Assembly: GCF_000262545.1 (NCBI RefSeq)
Contig: NZ_JH660660.1
Span: 706,975-770,974, forward strand
Direction: 5' to 3'
Origin: Prevotella bivia DSM 20514
GTDB lineage: Bacteria > Bacteroidota > Bacteroidia > Bacteroidales > Bacteroidaceae
Length of the DNA stretch: 64,000 bases
Part shown: in pieces, positions 1-8,887 of the stretch
How positions within the stretch are numbered: the stretch's first letter is position 1
Layout: each line of letters begins with the position of its first letter
Translations under genes and position numbers: made by a program
The notes under the pieces: generated by a model
Database searches by the model: none
Seen by the model: only the letters and a program-made list of their open reading frames with translations
Told to the model about the DNA's origin: nothing

Positions 1-537
1 GTAACCCTGAAGGAGCTGATAGGTAAACTCGGTGAAAGAAAGACCATCTGAAGCCTCACCATTCAAACGACGCTTTACACTATCCTTTGCCATCATATAG
101 TTTACGGTGATATGCTTACCAACAGTACGTGCAAAATCAAGGAAGGTAAAGTCCTTCATCCAGTCGTAGTTGTTCACCATTTCAGCTTTGTTAGGCTCAG
201 TACTATCAAAATCGAGGAACTTGCTTACCTGCTTCTTAATAGCCTCTTGGTTATGATATAGTGTCTCTGTATCGAGGAGATTGCGCTCTTGGCTCTTGCC
301 AGAAGGGTCGCCAATCATACCTGTTGCACCACCAACAAGCAAATAAGGCTTATGTCCGCAACGCTGCAAATGGCGCAACATCATAATACCGCAAAGGTGT
401 CCAATGTGTAAAGAGTCGGCAGTTGGATCAGTACCTAAGTAGGCTGAAACCATTTCTTTCATCAAAAACTCTTCTGTTCCAGGCATCATTTGTGCCAACA
501 TACCACGCCAACGTAGTTCTTCTACAAAGTTCTTCAT
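1..537 (-). CDS. tyrS: tyrosyl-tRNA synthetase, N-terminal part (cut by window edge)
   Basis: Charges tRNA-Tyr with tyrosine in the cytoplasm. The 179 visible codons run open to the left edge, so the C-terminal tRNA-binding part is outside the window. The class I signature HIGH is at residues 44-47 ([10 protein letters not shown]), followed by the tyrosine-pocket segment [21 protein letters not shown], typical of bacterial TyrRS. The start is the ATG at 535-537. It is the last visible gene of a minus-strand series with metK, DUF4271, hemD, rnpA and yidD, 71 bases after yidD. No T-box or other leader structure was seen. Identification is firm. Confidence 0.95.
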   Translation of the reverse strand, partial: MKNFVEELRWRGMLAQMMPGTEEFLMKEMVSAYLGTDPTADSLHIGHLCGIMMLRHLQRCGHKPYLLVGGATGMIGDPSGKSQERNLLDTETLYHNQEAIKKQVSKFLDFDSTEPNKAEMVNNYDWMKDFTFLDFARTVGKHITVNYMMAKDSVKRRLNGEASDGLSFTEFTYQLLQGY

Positions 538-608
538 TCTTATATCCGTTTAAAGTTTCGATAGAAACTCAATTTATTAATATCTTATAGGGGTAGCTTT
601 TGCTAGGT

Positions 609-884
609 TTATGGCACTGGATCGTATCCACTTCCACCCCAAGGGTTACATCTTAATATGCGCCAAATAGCTAGCGCTAAGCCTTTAATGGGCCCGTGCT
701 TCATAATAGCTTCCTTCGCATAAGCCGAACACGAAGGCGTAAAACGGCATGAAGGCGGTGTGAAAGGTGAAATAAACTGCTGATAAAACACAATAGGTAC
801 GCACAAAAGCCATGAAAGAGTATGCGATACAAAATGCACTATACGCTTTACCCAATTGGTATTTTTATCATTTGCTAGTTTCAT
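609..884 (-). CDS. yidD: membrane protein insertion efficiency factor YidD
   Basis: Small membrane-associated protein that helps YidC insert membrane proteins. The 91-residue product has an N-terminal amphipathic/hydrophobic stretch ([20 protein letters not shown]) and the family's Cys-rich core ([13 protein letters not shown], then [13 protein letters not shown]). A longer frame could begin at 920, but the ATG at 882-884 overlaps the rnpA stop codon (ATGA) and has GGAGAGG just upstream, so I chose it. The length then matches the usual 70-100 residues. The rnpA-yidD pairing is widely conserved. Confidence 0.93.
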   Translation of the reverse strand: MKLANDKNTNWVKRIVHFVSHTLSWLLCVPIVFYQQFISPFTPPSCRFTPSCSAYAKEAIMKHGPIKGLALAIWRILRCNPWGGSGYDPVP

Positions 885-1378
885 TTCTTTACCTCTCCAA
901 TACGTTTTAACAAGTGGCATACACGCTGTTCTACAGTTTCTGAACTATGAAGGCTATCGTCGAGCCATATCATTGCAAGCAGCAACTGTTCGCCTTTATG
1001 CTCCGCAAGCACAACATTGAGCAAGGTACGGTTCTTCCTAAAAGCTTCACGCACTTGACGCTTCACTCGGTTTCGCCTTACAGCACGCTTAAAACACTTC
1101 TTGGGAACGCTAATAAGCAATTGTGTTTGGGTATTAAAAGCAAGCGGTTCTTCGGTTTCCAACGTGGTATCCTTACTAGTCTCAACGTTCTCACGAGCTA
1201 TAAAACGAAAAACTGCTCTTAAAGGAAATGCCGTCATCGATTTGCTGGCACCGCCTTCAAAGAGCAGTTCTATTTGTTTTTTACTACACAGACGTTCAGC
1301 CTTACGGAACTTAAACTTTGATAGATTATGTTCCGACAGACTAGCGTTTGAACATACATCTGTGTGTAAATCAGACAT
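881..1378 (-). CDS. rnpA: ribonuclease P protein component
   Basis: Protein subunit of RNase P, which trims 5' leaders from pre-tRNAs. The family RNR motif is clear (residues about 99-118, [17 protein letters not shown]), preceded by the hydrophobic strand [13 protein letters not shown]. At 165 residues it is longer than the usual 110-130; the extra length is an acidic/Thr-rich insertion around residues 60-82 and a polar N-terminus. It starts 9 bases after hemD and overlaps yidD by four bases, so the two are probably translationally coupled. Highly diverged outside the RNR motif, as is normal for the family. Confidence 0.92.
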   Translation of the reverse strand: MSDLHTDVCSNASLSEHNLSKFKFRKAERLCSKKQIELLFEGGASKSMTAFPLRAVFRFIARENVETSKDTTLETEEPLAFNTQTQLLISVPKKCFKRAVRRNRVKRQVREAFRKNRTLLNVVLAEHKGEQLLLAMIWLDDSLHSSETVEQRVCHLLKRIGEVKK

Positions 1379-1387
1379 TATCTGTTG

Positions 1388-2134
1388 TTATTTATTCTTT
1401 TCTAAGTAAGCTTTTAAAGCACCTGTCATAGATGGATGTTCGGCTGTTGGTGCTTCAAGATCGAGACGATAACCTTCATCTACAACGGCTTTAGAAGTGG
1501 CTGGACCAAAAGCAGCTACCTTAACCTCGCCTTGCTCCAAACCTGGCACATTCTCTTTCAAGGCTTTTACGCCTGTGGTTGAGAAAAGAACCACCATATC
1601 ATAATCAAAACTCTTAACCTCTTCTTCTGACATATTATTGGTTACCGTGCGATACATTACACACTCGGTATGCTTCAATTTTTGTGCATCTAACAAAGAA
1701 GATATTGCGTTATTGTGAACAGAGCTTTGTGGAACAAGAAACCTTTCGTTCTTATGTTTTTGCATGAGTGGGATCAAACTATCAATCTTACCCGTATCAC
1801 CAAAGAACACTTTACGCTTTCTATACTGTACATATTTCTGAATATAGAGTGCTATTGTCTCGATAACACAGAAATACTTCATATCTTCAGGAATAGTAAC
1901 ACGCATCTCTTTTGCCAACTTAAAATAGTTATCAACGGCATGACGAGAGGTAAATACCACAGCAGTATAGTCTAACAAATTAATCTTTTGCTGACGAAAC
2001 TCTTTAGAAGAAAGTCCTTCGACTTTAAAGAAGGGTCTAAAAACCATTTCCACACCTAAGTCAGAAGCTATATCATAATAAGGCGACTTATCGCTTGTTG
2101 GTTTAGGTTGTGAAACCAAGATTTTCTTTATCAT
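1388..2134 (-). CDS. hemD: uroporphyrinogen-III synthase
   Basis: Closes and isomerises hydroxymethylbilane to uroporphyrinogen III in tetrapyrrole synthesis. The 248-residue protein has the two-lobed HemD pattern: MIKKILVSQPKP at the N-terminus, YTAVVFTSRHAVDNYF around residue 57, and the conserved MVVLFSTTGVKAL and VAAFGPATSKAVVDEGYRL in the C-terminal half. HemD is poorly conserved in sequence, but these segments and its place between a DUF4271 gene (6 bases upstream) and rnpA are as in other Bacteroidota. No other heme gene is in the window. Confidence 0.88.
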   Translation of the reverse strand: MIKKILVSQPKPTSDKSPYYDIASDLGVEMVFRPFFKVEGLSSKEFRQQKINLLDYTAVVFTSRHAVDNYFKLAKEMRVTIPEDMKYFCVIETIALYIQKYVQYRKRKVFFGDTGKIDSLIPLMQKHKNERFLVPQSSVHNNAISSLLDAQKLKHTECVMYRTVTNNMSEEEVKSFDYDMVVLFSTTGVKALKENVPGLEQGEVKVAAFGPATSKAVVDEGYRLDLEAPTAEHPSMTGALKAYLEKNK

Positions 2135-2140
2135 CGTTTT

Positions 2141-3073
2141 TTAAATGTTTATATTCAAATAGTTCCCAGTTAATTCTAATACTCCCCATAGCAGAATTAA
2201 TGGTATTATTTCAAGGGTGCAAAAGTACAAAATTATTTGCAAACTGGCTGATTTTCTGCTAAAAAAGATAGCATAGCTCTTGTAAAGTTGCAGGATTTTG
2301 ACTGAAAATACCACGATTACGCTATAAATAAGTGCTATATGAAACGACAGATGAAAATATACTAAAAGCAAAACAAGTGGGAATAACAAAACCCCTTCTA
2401 TGGTACTAAGAAAGAGCCACACCTTTGCCCATGTATGATTTTGCTCTCTTTCAAAGAAAGTCCAATCAATTATCGAGTAAAAAAGACGCTTTAAGACGAA
2501 GTAAACTATAAATTCTCCGAAGTATATTCCTATTTTAATAAGTTGTGTTCCAGCCTCATACGTATCTCCAGAGATACGACTCCACGCTATAAAAAAGATA
2601 ACGCTAAGTAGTAAAGAAGTTTGCAACATAAGTAGTGGCATCACCTTTCCTTTAGGCTCATTCTCTGCTATTGCACGCTTGCGACGCGACTCTTTAAAGA
2701 AAGTTTGCAACTGATTAACAATAAAACTACGAGAAGCCGAAAAACTAAGCATTGCAATTATAAAACAAGCTAGTAACACTCCTGCTAGCGTATTGTCCGT
2801 ATTAAGGGTATAAGGAACAGGATCTCCCAATTCTGTTCCATATCGAACACTATTCTTTCCAGTCTTAAAATACTTGCTTCCTTTAAAATATCCTTCTTCC
2901 TCAAAATGCAAATCAGAAAGCTTGAAGGACTTTATTGCCTTCAAGCTTACTAGTCCGAGGGAGTCGGTTGATGCCTTCTCTTTCGGCTTTACATTTGTTT
3001 CAGCCTTACACATCTTAGCTACTGTCGATCGCAATAACATAGATGGACGAGCTATGGAGTCTGTTTTTACCAT
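2141..3073 (-). CDS. DUF4271 integral membrane protein
   Basis: Function unknown. The 310-residue protein has a polar N-terminal ~95 residues (Lys/Glu-rich) and about six hydrophobic segments near residues 96-113, 146-164, 180-200, 217-240, 243-262 and 276-300, so it is an inner-membrane protein with a cytoplasmic or periplasmic head. Its position directly upstream of hemD, and its topology, match the Bacteroidota family DUF4271; I assign the family mainly on that basis. It begins 8 bases after the metK stop codon and is read as part of the metK operon. Whether it serves heme synthesis is not shown by the sequence. Confidence 0.8.
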   Translation of the reverse strand: MVKTDSIARPSMLLRSTVAKMCKAETNVKPKEKASTDSLGLVSLKAIKSFKLSDLHFEEEGYFKGSKYFKTGKNSVRYGTELGDPVPYTLNTDNTLAGVLLACFIIAMLSFSASRSFIVNQLQTFFKESRRKRAIAENEPKGKVMPLLMLQTSLLLSVIFFIAWSRISGDTYEAGTQLIKIGIYFGEFIVYFVLKRLFYSIIDWTFFEREQNHTWAKVWLFLSTIEGVLLFPLVLLLVYFHLSFHIALIYSVIVVFSVKILQLYKSYAIFFSRKSASLQIILYFCTLEIIPLILLWGVLELTGNYLNINI

Positions 3074-3081
3074 TCAGGCGA

Positions 3082-4374
3082 TTACAATCCGAATGCTTTT
3101 TTGATTTCTTCTACACGATTAAGCTTCTCCCACGTGAAGAGTTCTACATCTATATCCTTTGACTCATGATAACGACTCTCGAAGTGCTTCTTTACCACTT
3201 CATTCTTTCTTCCCATGTGTCCGTATGCTGCTGTTTCAAGATACATAGGCTGACGAAGCTTCAAAGTGCGTTCAATAGCTTTAGGACGGAGATCGAATAG
3301 TGCTTTTATTTTGTTGGCAATCTCACCATCTGATAGTTCTACCTTTGAGCGTCCATAAGTGTTTACATATACACTAACAGGCTCTGCAACACCGATTGCG
3401 TAAGCCAACTGTACCAAAATTTCATCGCTCACACCTGCAGCTACCATATTCTTTGCTATGTATCGAGTGGCGTATGCCGCTGAACGATCCACTTTTGATG
3501 AGTCTTTTCCAGAGAAAGCACCACCACCGTGTGCGCCTCTACCGCCGTATGTATCAACGATTATCTTACGACCAGTAAGCCCTGTATCGCCATGAGGGCC
3601 ACCAATCACAAACTTTCCTGTTGGGTTTACTAAATATTTTATCTGCTCATTGAATAAAGCTAGCACCTTATCCGATGTGATTTGTGCCTTCACACGTGGC
3701 ATAAGGATCTCAATAACATCTTTACGTATCTGTGCAAGCATCTGCTCATCAGCCTTCAACTGTGCTTCACGAGAGTCGTTTGTAGGCGCTATGAAGTCAT
3801 CGTGCTGAGTAGATACAACAATCGTATCTATACGTTGTGGAATATTATCATCGCTATACTCTACGGTAACTTGGCTCTTTGAGTCGGGACGAAGATAGGT
3901 CATTTGCTTACCCTCCTTACGAATATCTGCTAAAGTAGTCATCAATAGATGCGCTAAGTCTAGCGTTACAGGAATAAAATTATCGGTTTCGTTACATGCG
4001 TAACCGAACATCATACCTTGATCGCCTGCTCCTTGGTTCTCGTCATCGCCATTTTCTACACCACGATTAATATCATCGCTCTGCTCATGGATAGCCGACA
4101 ACACACCGCAACTATTACCATCAAACTGGTATTCAGCCTTAGTATAACCAATCTTGTTGATTGTTTTGCGTGCTACTGTTTGTAAATCGACGTACTCTTC
4201 CGAGCGAACTTCGCCCATAATAACTACTTGTCCTGTGGTATTAAAGGTTTCAATAGCGCAGTGAGAATGCTCATCGTAAGCCAAAAACTGGTCTAATAAT
4301 GCATCGCTTATTTGGTCAGCCACCTTATCTGGGTGTCCTTCTGAAACTGATTCTGATGAAAATAAATATGCCAT
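3082..4374 (-). CDS. metK: S-adenosylmethionine synthase
   Basis: Makes S-adenosylmethionine from methionine and ATP; cytosolic tetramer. The 430-residue product begins [21 protein letters not shown], carrying the N-terminal MetK signature. It also has [12 protein letters not shown] (the adenine-binding hexapeptide region) and [19 protein letters not shown] (the phosphate-loop signature GGGAFSGKD). Slightly longer than E. coli MetK (384) because of internal insertions common in Bacteroidota. A -7 box TAACTTTG (4405-4412) gives a leader of about 25 nt, so no SAM riboswitch fits. It heads the operon that continues to tyrS. Confidence 0.97.
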   Translation of the reverse strand: MAYLFSSESVSEGHPDKVADQISDALLDQFLAYDEHSHCAIETFNTTGQVVIMGEVRSEEYVDLQTVARKTINKIGYTKAEYQFDGNSCGVLSAIHEQSDDINRGVENGDDENQGAGDQGMMFGYACNETDNFIPVTLDLAHLLMTTLADIRKEGKQMTYLRPDSKSQVTVEYSDDNIPQRIDTIVVSTQHDDFIAPTNDSREAQLKADEQMLAQIRKDVIEILMPRVKAQITSDKVLALFNEQIKYLVNPTGKFVIGGPHGDTGLTGRKIIVDTYGGRGAHGGGAFSGKDSSKVDRSAAYATRYIAKNMVAAGVSDEILVQLAYAIGVAEPVSVYVNTYGRSKVELSDGEIANKIKALFDLRPKAIERTLKLRQPMYLETAAYGHMGRKNEVVKKHFESRYHESKDIDVELFTWEKLNRVEEIKKAFGL

Positions 4375-4404
4375 AATTTGTTATCTTAAATCTTAATAGG
4401 GGTG

Positions 4405-4412
4405 CAAAGTTA
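4405..4412 (-). promoter_or_regulatory. metK operon -7 promoter box
   Basis: TAACTTTG on the minus strand fits the Bacteroidota -7 consensus TAnnTTTG, about 30 bases before the metK ATG. The -33 position holds only a T-rich tract. Confidence 0.6.
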
Positions 4413-4475
4413 CTGAAAATTAGCTGGATAATAAAATTATCGCAAATTATTTAGCTATAATTAAAAACAACAATA

Positions 4476-4504
4476 CCCACGTAAGACTATTTATCTTACG
4501 TGGG
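4476..4504 (-). terminator. hairpin terminator after the M16 protease gene
   Basis: Perfect 11-bp stem CCCACGTAAGA / TCTTACGTGGG with a 7-nt loop. Reading on the minus strand it is followed by a T-rich stretch (TTGTTGTTTTTAATT). It lies 26 bases after the M16 stop codon and upstream of the metK promoter. Confidence 0.8.
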
Positions 4505-4529
4505 CATTTATATTATAGTAAAGTAAAAA

Positions 4530-7346
4530 CTACTTTGCAGGGGTCATCACAACCTCTATTTGATTACCAGATTGATATACACCCTTCAAGAAGTTAGCCA
4601 ACTTTTCAGGAGTCATAGCATTTACAACTTTCTTGTAATCAGTATGGAAGTCAACACCAAAGCGGTCAAGTTCCTCAATTACAGAAGCCCAATGATTGTT
4701 GCTCTTAGCATCAATATCAGCATTCTTGAGCATATTATCCTTTACCTTCTGTAGCTTGTCAGTGTCAATCTTCATTGTATTATTCTTGAAACCATCATGA
4801 AGTAATTTAACAGCAAGATCAGACTTTGTTGGATCCATAGGGCAATAAGCCTGAATTTGGATATAAGACTTGTTGCCTTCTTTTGACAAACTACCTCCAG
4901 CACCTACTGAATAAGCAGCACTAGCATCCTCACGAATATCCTTTAAATATACCATACTCAACACCTGACCAGCAGCATCAGCCAACACACTGTTTTCTAA
5001 AGTATAAGAAGCTGGCTGTCTCCAAAACTCGAAAGCAATAGCTTTTGGTGTTTCAGACTTACGCGTAAACTTGTTAGAAACCTTACCATCTACAAGACGA
5101 CTGTACTGAACAAAGTTTTCAGCCTTACCAGTTGGCAAGCAAGCAAGATACTTTTCTATCAATGGACGAAGCGTAGCCTCATCAAAATTACCTACAAACA
5201 TATAAGTGAACTGACCAGGACTAGCAAAGCGTTCCTTCCAAATCTGAAGAATACGATCTATGTTTGCCTTCTGAACAGTGCTTAACTGTAGCGGAGAAAA
5301 ACGAGGATTATGACCTGTAATGGTATAAGTAAGAGAGTCTGAATATACAGCCTCTGGAGACAAATCCTTATTCTTCAAAGCTGTTTCCAACTGCGCCTTA
5401 ATAACACCTAGTTCAGCTTCGTCCTTACGAATATCCGTAAAATGAAGATAAGCTAGCTGCATCATTGTTTCCACATCCTTAGGAACGCAGCTACCACCGA
5501 TACGCTGTGATATTTCAGTTAAGCTAACATTCATATTAACTTCCTTACCAGCCAAAGCCTTTGAAAGCTCCTGATTAGTAAAATTACCCAAACCACAAGT
5601 GCTTAAATATATATCGAAGAGCTTTAGATTATCAAAGTCGGCAGCACCATAAAGGCTCTTACCACCCTTAGAATAACCTGTAAACTGAATTTCATTATCC
5701 TTATAATCAGTTTTCTTCAACAATACACGTGCGCCATTGCTCAATGTAAGCACCTTGTATCCTAGCACCTTATTCTCTGTTTCCTTTACAATCTTACCAG
5801 CCTTTGGAAGCTTAGTTTCGTCCAAAAGTGGTTCCTGCTTTACGTTATCCACCCATGCTTCTAGCTTTTCTGCACGCACATTTTTGATAACATTAGCCAA
5901 CTGTGCTTCTGTAATATATTGCTTACCAGCCTTCTCTTGCTCAAACAATGATACAACAAGATTGCTATCCTTGTCAGAAATCAATTCCTTTACATACATA
6001 TTAATAGCGTTCACATTGAGAGCAGGCATTTCTGCAATACGCTTCAAGAGTTGGTATTCGTCCTCAGGGCTAGGAATTGGTTCGTTAGCCAAATAGTGAT
6101 CGCGAAGCTCATCACCATAACTATTATTAGTCTTTTTGTTACGGTTTGTATATTGAGATTCTTTCTCTGACAAGTAGTTAGCCTTAGCTCTTTCAAATTC
6201 TGTTGCTGTAAAACCGAATTGGCGAATACGCAAAGCCTCACGATAAATACTTGCCAATGCTTCTAGGCCCTTACCTTCTTTAGCTGTTGCATCAAGTATG
6301 AAAGCCCCCTTAGTCTTAGACAAAATATAGTTGCCATCATATCCATAAGCAGAAGTGAAAGGACAATCGGCCTTCTGTAAAAGCTCTGTTAAACGCTGGT
6401 TAAGCATCATACCAATAAGACTCTTAGCATAACCATCGATATAATAAGTTTGATCATTTTTCTCGCTATCAGGATATACATCATGCTTCATTGCCAAAGA
6501 AACAGAGGTGTTTTGCAACTCCTTATCCTTATCTACAATATAAATAGCCTCCTTATTATCTGGAACAAGCTCATCTACTACCTTAGCAGCATTAGCTGGT
6601 GTAACCACATTCGCCCAAAGCTTTTTGATTTGTGCCTCTGTATGGTCTACATCTACATCGCCCACAACGATGATACATTGATTGTCTGGTCTGTACCATT
6701 TCTTATAATAGTCGCGCAAAGCCTTGTAAGGGAAGTTGTCTACCACACTCATCAAGCCTATCGGTAGGCGATAGCCATACTTAGACCCTGGATACATCTT
6801 AGGTAAAACGCGCTCATAGATACGCATACTAGGGCTTGATCCCAACTGCCATTCCTGATGTATCACACCACGTTCTTTGTCGATTTCTTTATCAGCAAGT
6901 GTCAAACCATTTGACCAGTCTTTCATAATCAACAAACAAGAGTCGAGTGCTGACTGGCGTTTTGTAGGCACATTGCATACACGATACACCGTTTGATCAA
7001 TACTAGTATAAGCATTCAAATCAGTGCCAAACTCCACGCCGAGGCTACGTGTAAACTCTAACAAGGTAGAGTCTGGAAAATTCTCAGAACCATTAAATGC
7101 CATGTGTTCCAAGAAGTGAGCCAAACCACGTTGGTCGTCATTCTCTTGAATAGCACCTACACGCTGAGCAATGTAGAAGTTAGCAACATGCTCTGGCCAC
7201 TCATTATGCAAAATGTAATAAGTAAGACCATTGCTTAATTTACCTTGTCTTACATTCTTATTCGTAGGAATAGGTCCCATCTGCTGAGCCGAAACCATTC
7301 CTGCAACGAAACAGAAAGATAATAATAGCAATTGTTTTAATTTCAT
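4530..7346 (-). CDS. secreted M16 (pitrilysin-type) zinc metallopeptidase
   Basis: Probable periplasmic or outer-membrane-associated zinc peptidase. Residues 1-21 form a signal peptide (hydrophobic core, then VSAQQ). The inverted zinc motif HxxEH is present at residues 77-81 (GLAHFLEHMAFNG), with the downstream zinc-ligand Glu expected in the IDKERGVIHQEW segment. The length (938) fits a fused protein with two M16 half-pairs, as in pitrilysin/PqqL-like proteins of Bacteroidota; the second half lacks HxxEH, as is normal. It has its own promoter (7390-7397) and terminator. Substrate is unknown. Confidence 0.9.
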   Translation of the reverse strand: MKLKQLLLLSFCFVAGMVSAQQMGPIPTNKNVRQGKLSNGLTYYILHNEWPEHVANFYIAQRVGAIQENDDQRGLAHFLEHMAFNGSENFPDSTLLEFTRSLGVEFGTDLNAYTSIDQTVYRVCNVPTKRQSALDSCLLIMKDWSNGLTLADKEIDKERGVIHQEWQLGSSPSMRIYERVLPKMYPGSKYGYRLPIGLMSVVDNFPYKALRDYYKKWYRPDNQCIIVVGDVDVDHTEAQIKKLWANVVTPANAAKVVDELVPDNKEAIYIVDKDKELQNTSVSLAMKHDVYPDSEKNDQTYYIDGYAKSLIGMMLNQRLTELLQKADCPFTSAYGYDGNYILSKTKGAFILDATAKEGKGLEALASIYREALRIRQFGFTATEFERAKANYLSEKESQYTNRNKKTNNSYGDELRDHYLANEPIPSPEDEYQLLKRIAEMPALNVNAINMYVKELISDKDSNLVVSLFEQEKAGKQYITEAQLANVIKNVRAEKLEAWVDNVKQEPLLDETKLPKAGKIVKETENKVLGYKVLTLSNGARVLLKKTDYKDNEIQFTGYSKGGKSLYGAADFDNLKLFDIYLSTCGLGNFTNQELSKALAGKEVNMNVSLTEISQRIGGSCVPKDVETMMQLAYLHFTDIRKDEAELGVIKAQLETALKNKDLSPEAVYSDSLTYTITGHNPRFSPLQLSTVQKANIDRILQIWKERFASPGQFTYMFVGNFDEATLRPLIEKYLACLPTGKAENFVQYSRLVDGKVSNKFTRKSETPKAIAFEFWRQPASYTLENSVLADAAGQVLSMVYLKDIREDASAAYSVGAGGSLSKEGNKSYIQIQAYCPMDPTKSDLAVKLLHDGFKNNTMKIDTDKLQKVKDNMLKNADIDAKSNNHWASVIEELDRFGVDFHTDYKKVVNAMTPEKLANFLKGVYQSGNQIEVVMTPAK

Positions 7347-7389
7347 TTTATTTATGTTTTTAATAATAAGACTTTCAAACTATTAAGCG

Positions 7390-7397
7390 CAAAGATA
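7390..7397 (-). promoter_or_regulatory. M16 protease -7 promoter box
   Basis: TATCTTTG on the minus strand, 43 bases upstream of the M16 ATG, matches TAnnTTTG. A clear -33 partner was not found. Confidence 0.55.
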
Positions 7398-7441
7398 GAA
7401 AAAAATCTAATACACTACAAGTATTGAATTATTTTTAATTT

Positions 7442-7645
7442 TTATTTATTATATGCTAAAATATCACCGGGCTGACAATCGAGTGCTTCACAAATAGCTT
7501 CCAATGTAGAGAAGCGAATAGCTTTGGCTTTCCCTGTCTTCAAAATTGACAAATTAGCAGGTGTTATACCTATCTTTTCCGCCAGCTCACCACTCTGCAT
7601 CTTGCGCTTAGCCAGCATAACATCGAGATTTACGATTACGCCCAT
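7442..7645 (-). CDS. small HTH regulator (Cro/C1, YozG type)
   Basis: DNA-binding protein of 67 residues. The start is the ATG at 7643-7645, which has a GGAGGGG ribosome site six bases upstream; a longer frame from 7687 would overlap the DUF2975 gene and lacks support. The whole protein is one helix-turn-helix domain: MLAKRKMQSGELAEKIGITPANLSILKTGKAKAIRFSTLEAICEALDCQPGDIL shows the two scaffold helices and the Leu/Ile-rich closing helix. It lies 16 bases after a DUF2975 membrane protein, a pairing common in Bacteroidota and Firmicutes. It probably represses its own operon through the operator cluster at 8369-8451 (inference). Confidence 0.88.
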   Translation of the reverse strand: MGVIVNLDVMLAKRKMQSGELAEKIGITPANLSILKTGKAKAIRFSTLEAICEALDCQPGDILAYNK

Positions 7646-7661
7646 TTTACACCCCTCCGTA

Positions 7662-8312
7662 TTATATTGTGAGTTCCTGCTCCTCACGCATCTTACGAGC
7701 CATCACAAATATTTGCTCAATAATTAACAATCCAACACCCGATACGAGTAGCAAGACCGATGGGTGTTCGCCTAAAACAATATCATAATCCTTGAGCATT
7801 AGCTCAATATTTGCAAGCGAGTAGTCAATAAAAAGCAACAACCATTCTAAAGCATAACCCACAATCATTAACCAGCCAAGACGCTGAAACTTTCGCTCTG
7901 TAGATATATCAAAGATTTCTCCACGATTAACCTGCCTAATCAGTTTTATGAAAATATAGCACAACCGTATTAATACATAGATATAAACTAGTTCGACGAT
8001 AATCTTCAAAATATCCCACACACTGTGTGTAAAAGTAGGTTTGTAAAGCGTTTCATACATAACGGTCGACCGTCCTGTATATACCTTTCCGCCCGTTTTG
8101 ACATTGGCAAGGGTATCAGGGAAAAAAGTTTTCTTACCCTCTAGCTCACACCTATTGATCGCCATCTCCATTGTTGGAGTATCTTTTTTTATCAATTCAT
8201 CAGCAAGATACCATCCTCGCCCAAAGGAATAACCCGCACTATACAATTCGTACACTACCGACACAAACATTATTCCTAGCAGGAGCGTGCAAAGAAAATT
8301 AAATTTTTTCAT
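7662..8312 (-). CDS. DUF2975 membrane protein
   Basis: Integral membrane protein of 216 residues with unknown role. Hydrophobic segments lie near residues 6-26, 100-125, 146-166 and 184-206. A soluble loop of about 75 residues (Lys/Thr/Glu-rich) follows the first segment. The motif FIKLIRQVNRGEIFDISTERKFQRLGW, joining the second and third segments, is typical of DUF2975. It is co-transcribed with the downstream HTH gene. By analogy with similar pairs, the membrane protein may control or sense for the HTH partner, but nothing in the sequence proves a signal. Confidence 0.85.
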   Translation of the reverse strand: MKKFNFLCTLLLGIMFVSVVYELYSAGYSFGRGWYLADELIKKDTPTMEMAINRCELEGKKTFFPDTLANVKTGGKVYTGRSTVMYETLYKPTFTHSVWDILKIIVELVYIYVLIRLCYIFIKLIRQVNRGEIFDISTERKFQRLGWLMIVGYALEWLLLFIDYSLANIELMLKDYDIVLGEHPSVLLLVSGVGLLIIEQIFVMARKMREEQELTI

Positions 8313-8368
8313 AACGTTTTACCTTTTTCATTGTCATGCACAATAGCATACTGAATAAAAATATATTC

Positions 8369-8451
8369 TTATCGTTTTTCGATAAGGCAAAGATATACAT
8401 GATTTTTTATACGTGCAAGAAAAACGATATTTTTTTATTGAAAAACGATAA
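8369..8451 (-). promoter_or_regulatory. operator cluster and promoter of the DUF2975-HTH operon
   Basis: The minus-strand promoter has -7 TATCTTTG (8388-8395) and -33 TTG (8416-8418) with a 20-base spacer. A perfect palindrome TTATCG-TTTTT-CGATAA (8369-8385) covers the expected transcription start, and two direct half-copies GAAAAACGATA lie at 8419-8429 and 8440-8450, 21 bases apart, just upstream of the -33 box. The spacing and repetition make autoregulation by the small HTH protein likely. Confidence 0.7.
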
Positions 8452-8887
8452 TTTTCCCTTTAATCCTCTATTTTTGCTTTCTCTATACCTTCTATACCGC
8501 CATACCCATTATAAAATGAGGTAATGCTGTAATACGCTTCCATATAGAAACCCACTAGATGATTATTCCACGAAATGGGCATTATTAACGGTTCTGCCCA
8601 TAAACTAGATGCAAATATATAAAATTAGGAAATCACTACCAAACGAAAATACTATGTTTTAAATAGCAAAAGATAAGCTTTTAATGGTTAATACATAAGC
8701 TTTTAAGTGTTTATACATGACCTTTCGACTTGAAAAATAATTTATTTTTAGTTCGTTTTTAATTTGTTTTTAATGCAAAAATAAATTATTTTTCAAATCA
8801 AAAGTTTACCTATTTATATATAATAGGTAAGCTATTACTACTCAAAAGGTAATATTATGCTATATGAGCAACGATCTTTCACTTCAA
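8452..8887. repeat. intergenic region with AT-rich inverted repeat
   Basis: No gene seen. A 7-bp hairpin ATGGGCA/TGCCCAT lies near 8574-8603. An AT-rich inverted repeat spans about 8737-8803, with arms of the form GAAAAATAATTTATTTTT and AAAAATAAATTATTTTTC around a centre carrying TTTTTAATTTG. Short words of the type AAAAGnnnACCT and AGCTTTTA flank it. Related elements occur near 33 kb, 43.1 kb and 54 kb. Confidence 0.6.

Noticed and set aside
947-1409. Plus-strand frames opposite rnpA
   Set aside because: No family features, no promoter or start signals; rnpA on the other strand explains the open frame.
4375-4470. SAM riboswitch before metK
   Set aside because: The -7 box leaves a leader of only about 25 nt, too short for any known SAM riboswitch.
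8336-8524. 62-codon plus-strand frame before xerD
   Set aside because: It covers the promoter and operators of the DUF2975 operon and has AT-driven composition (Phe, Ile, Lys, Asn).
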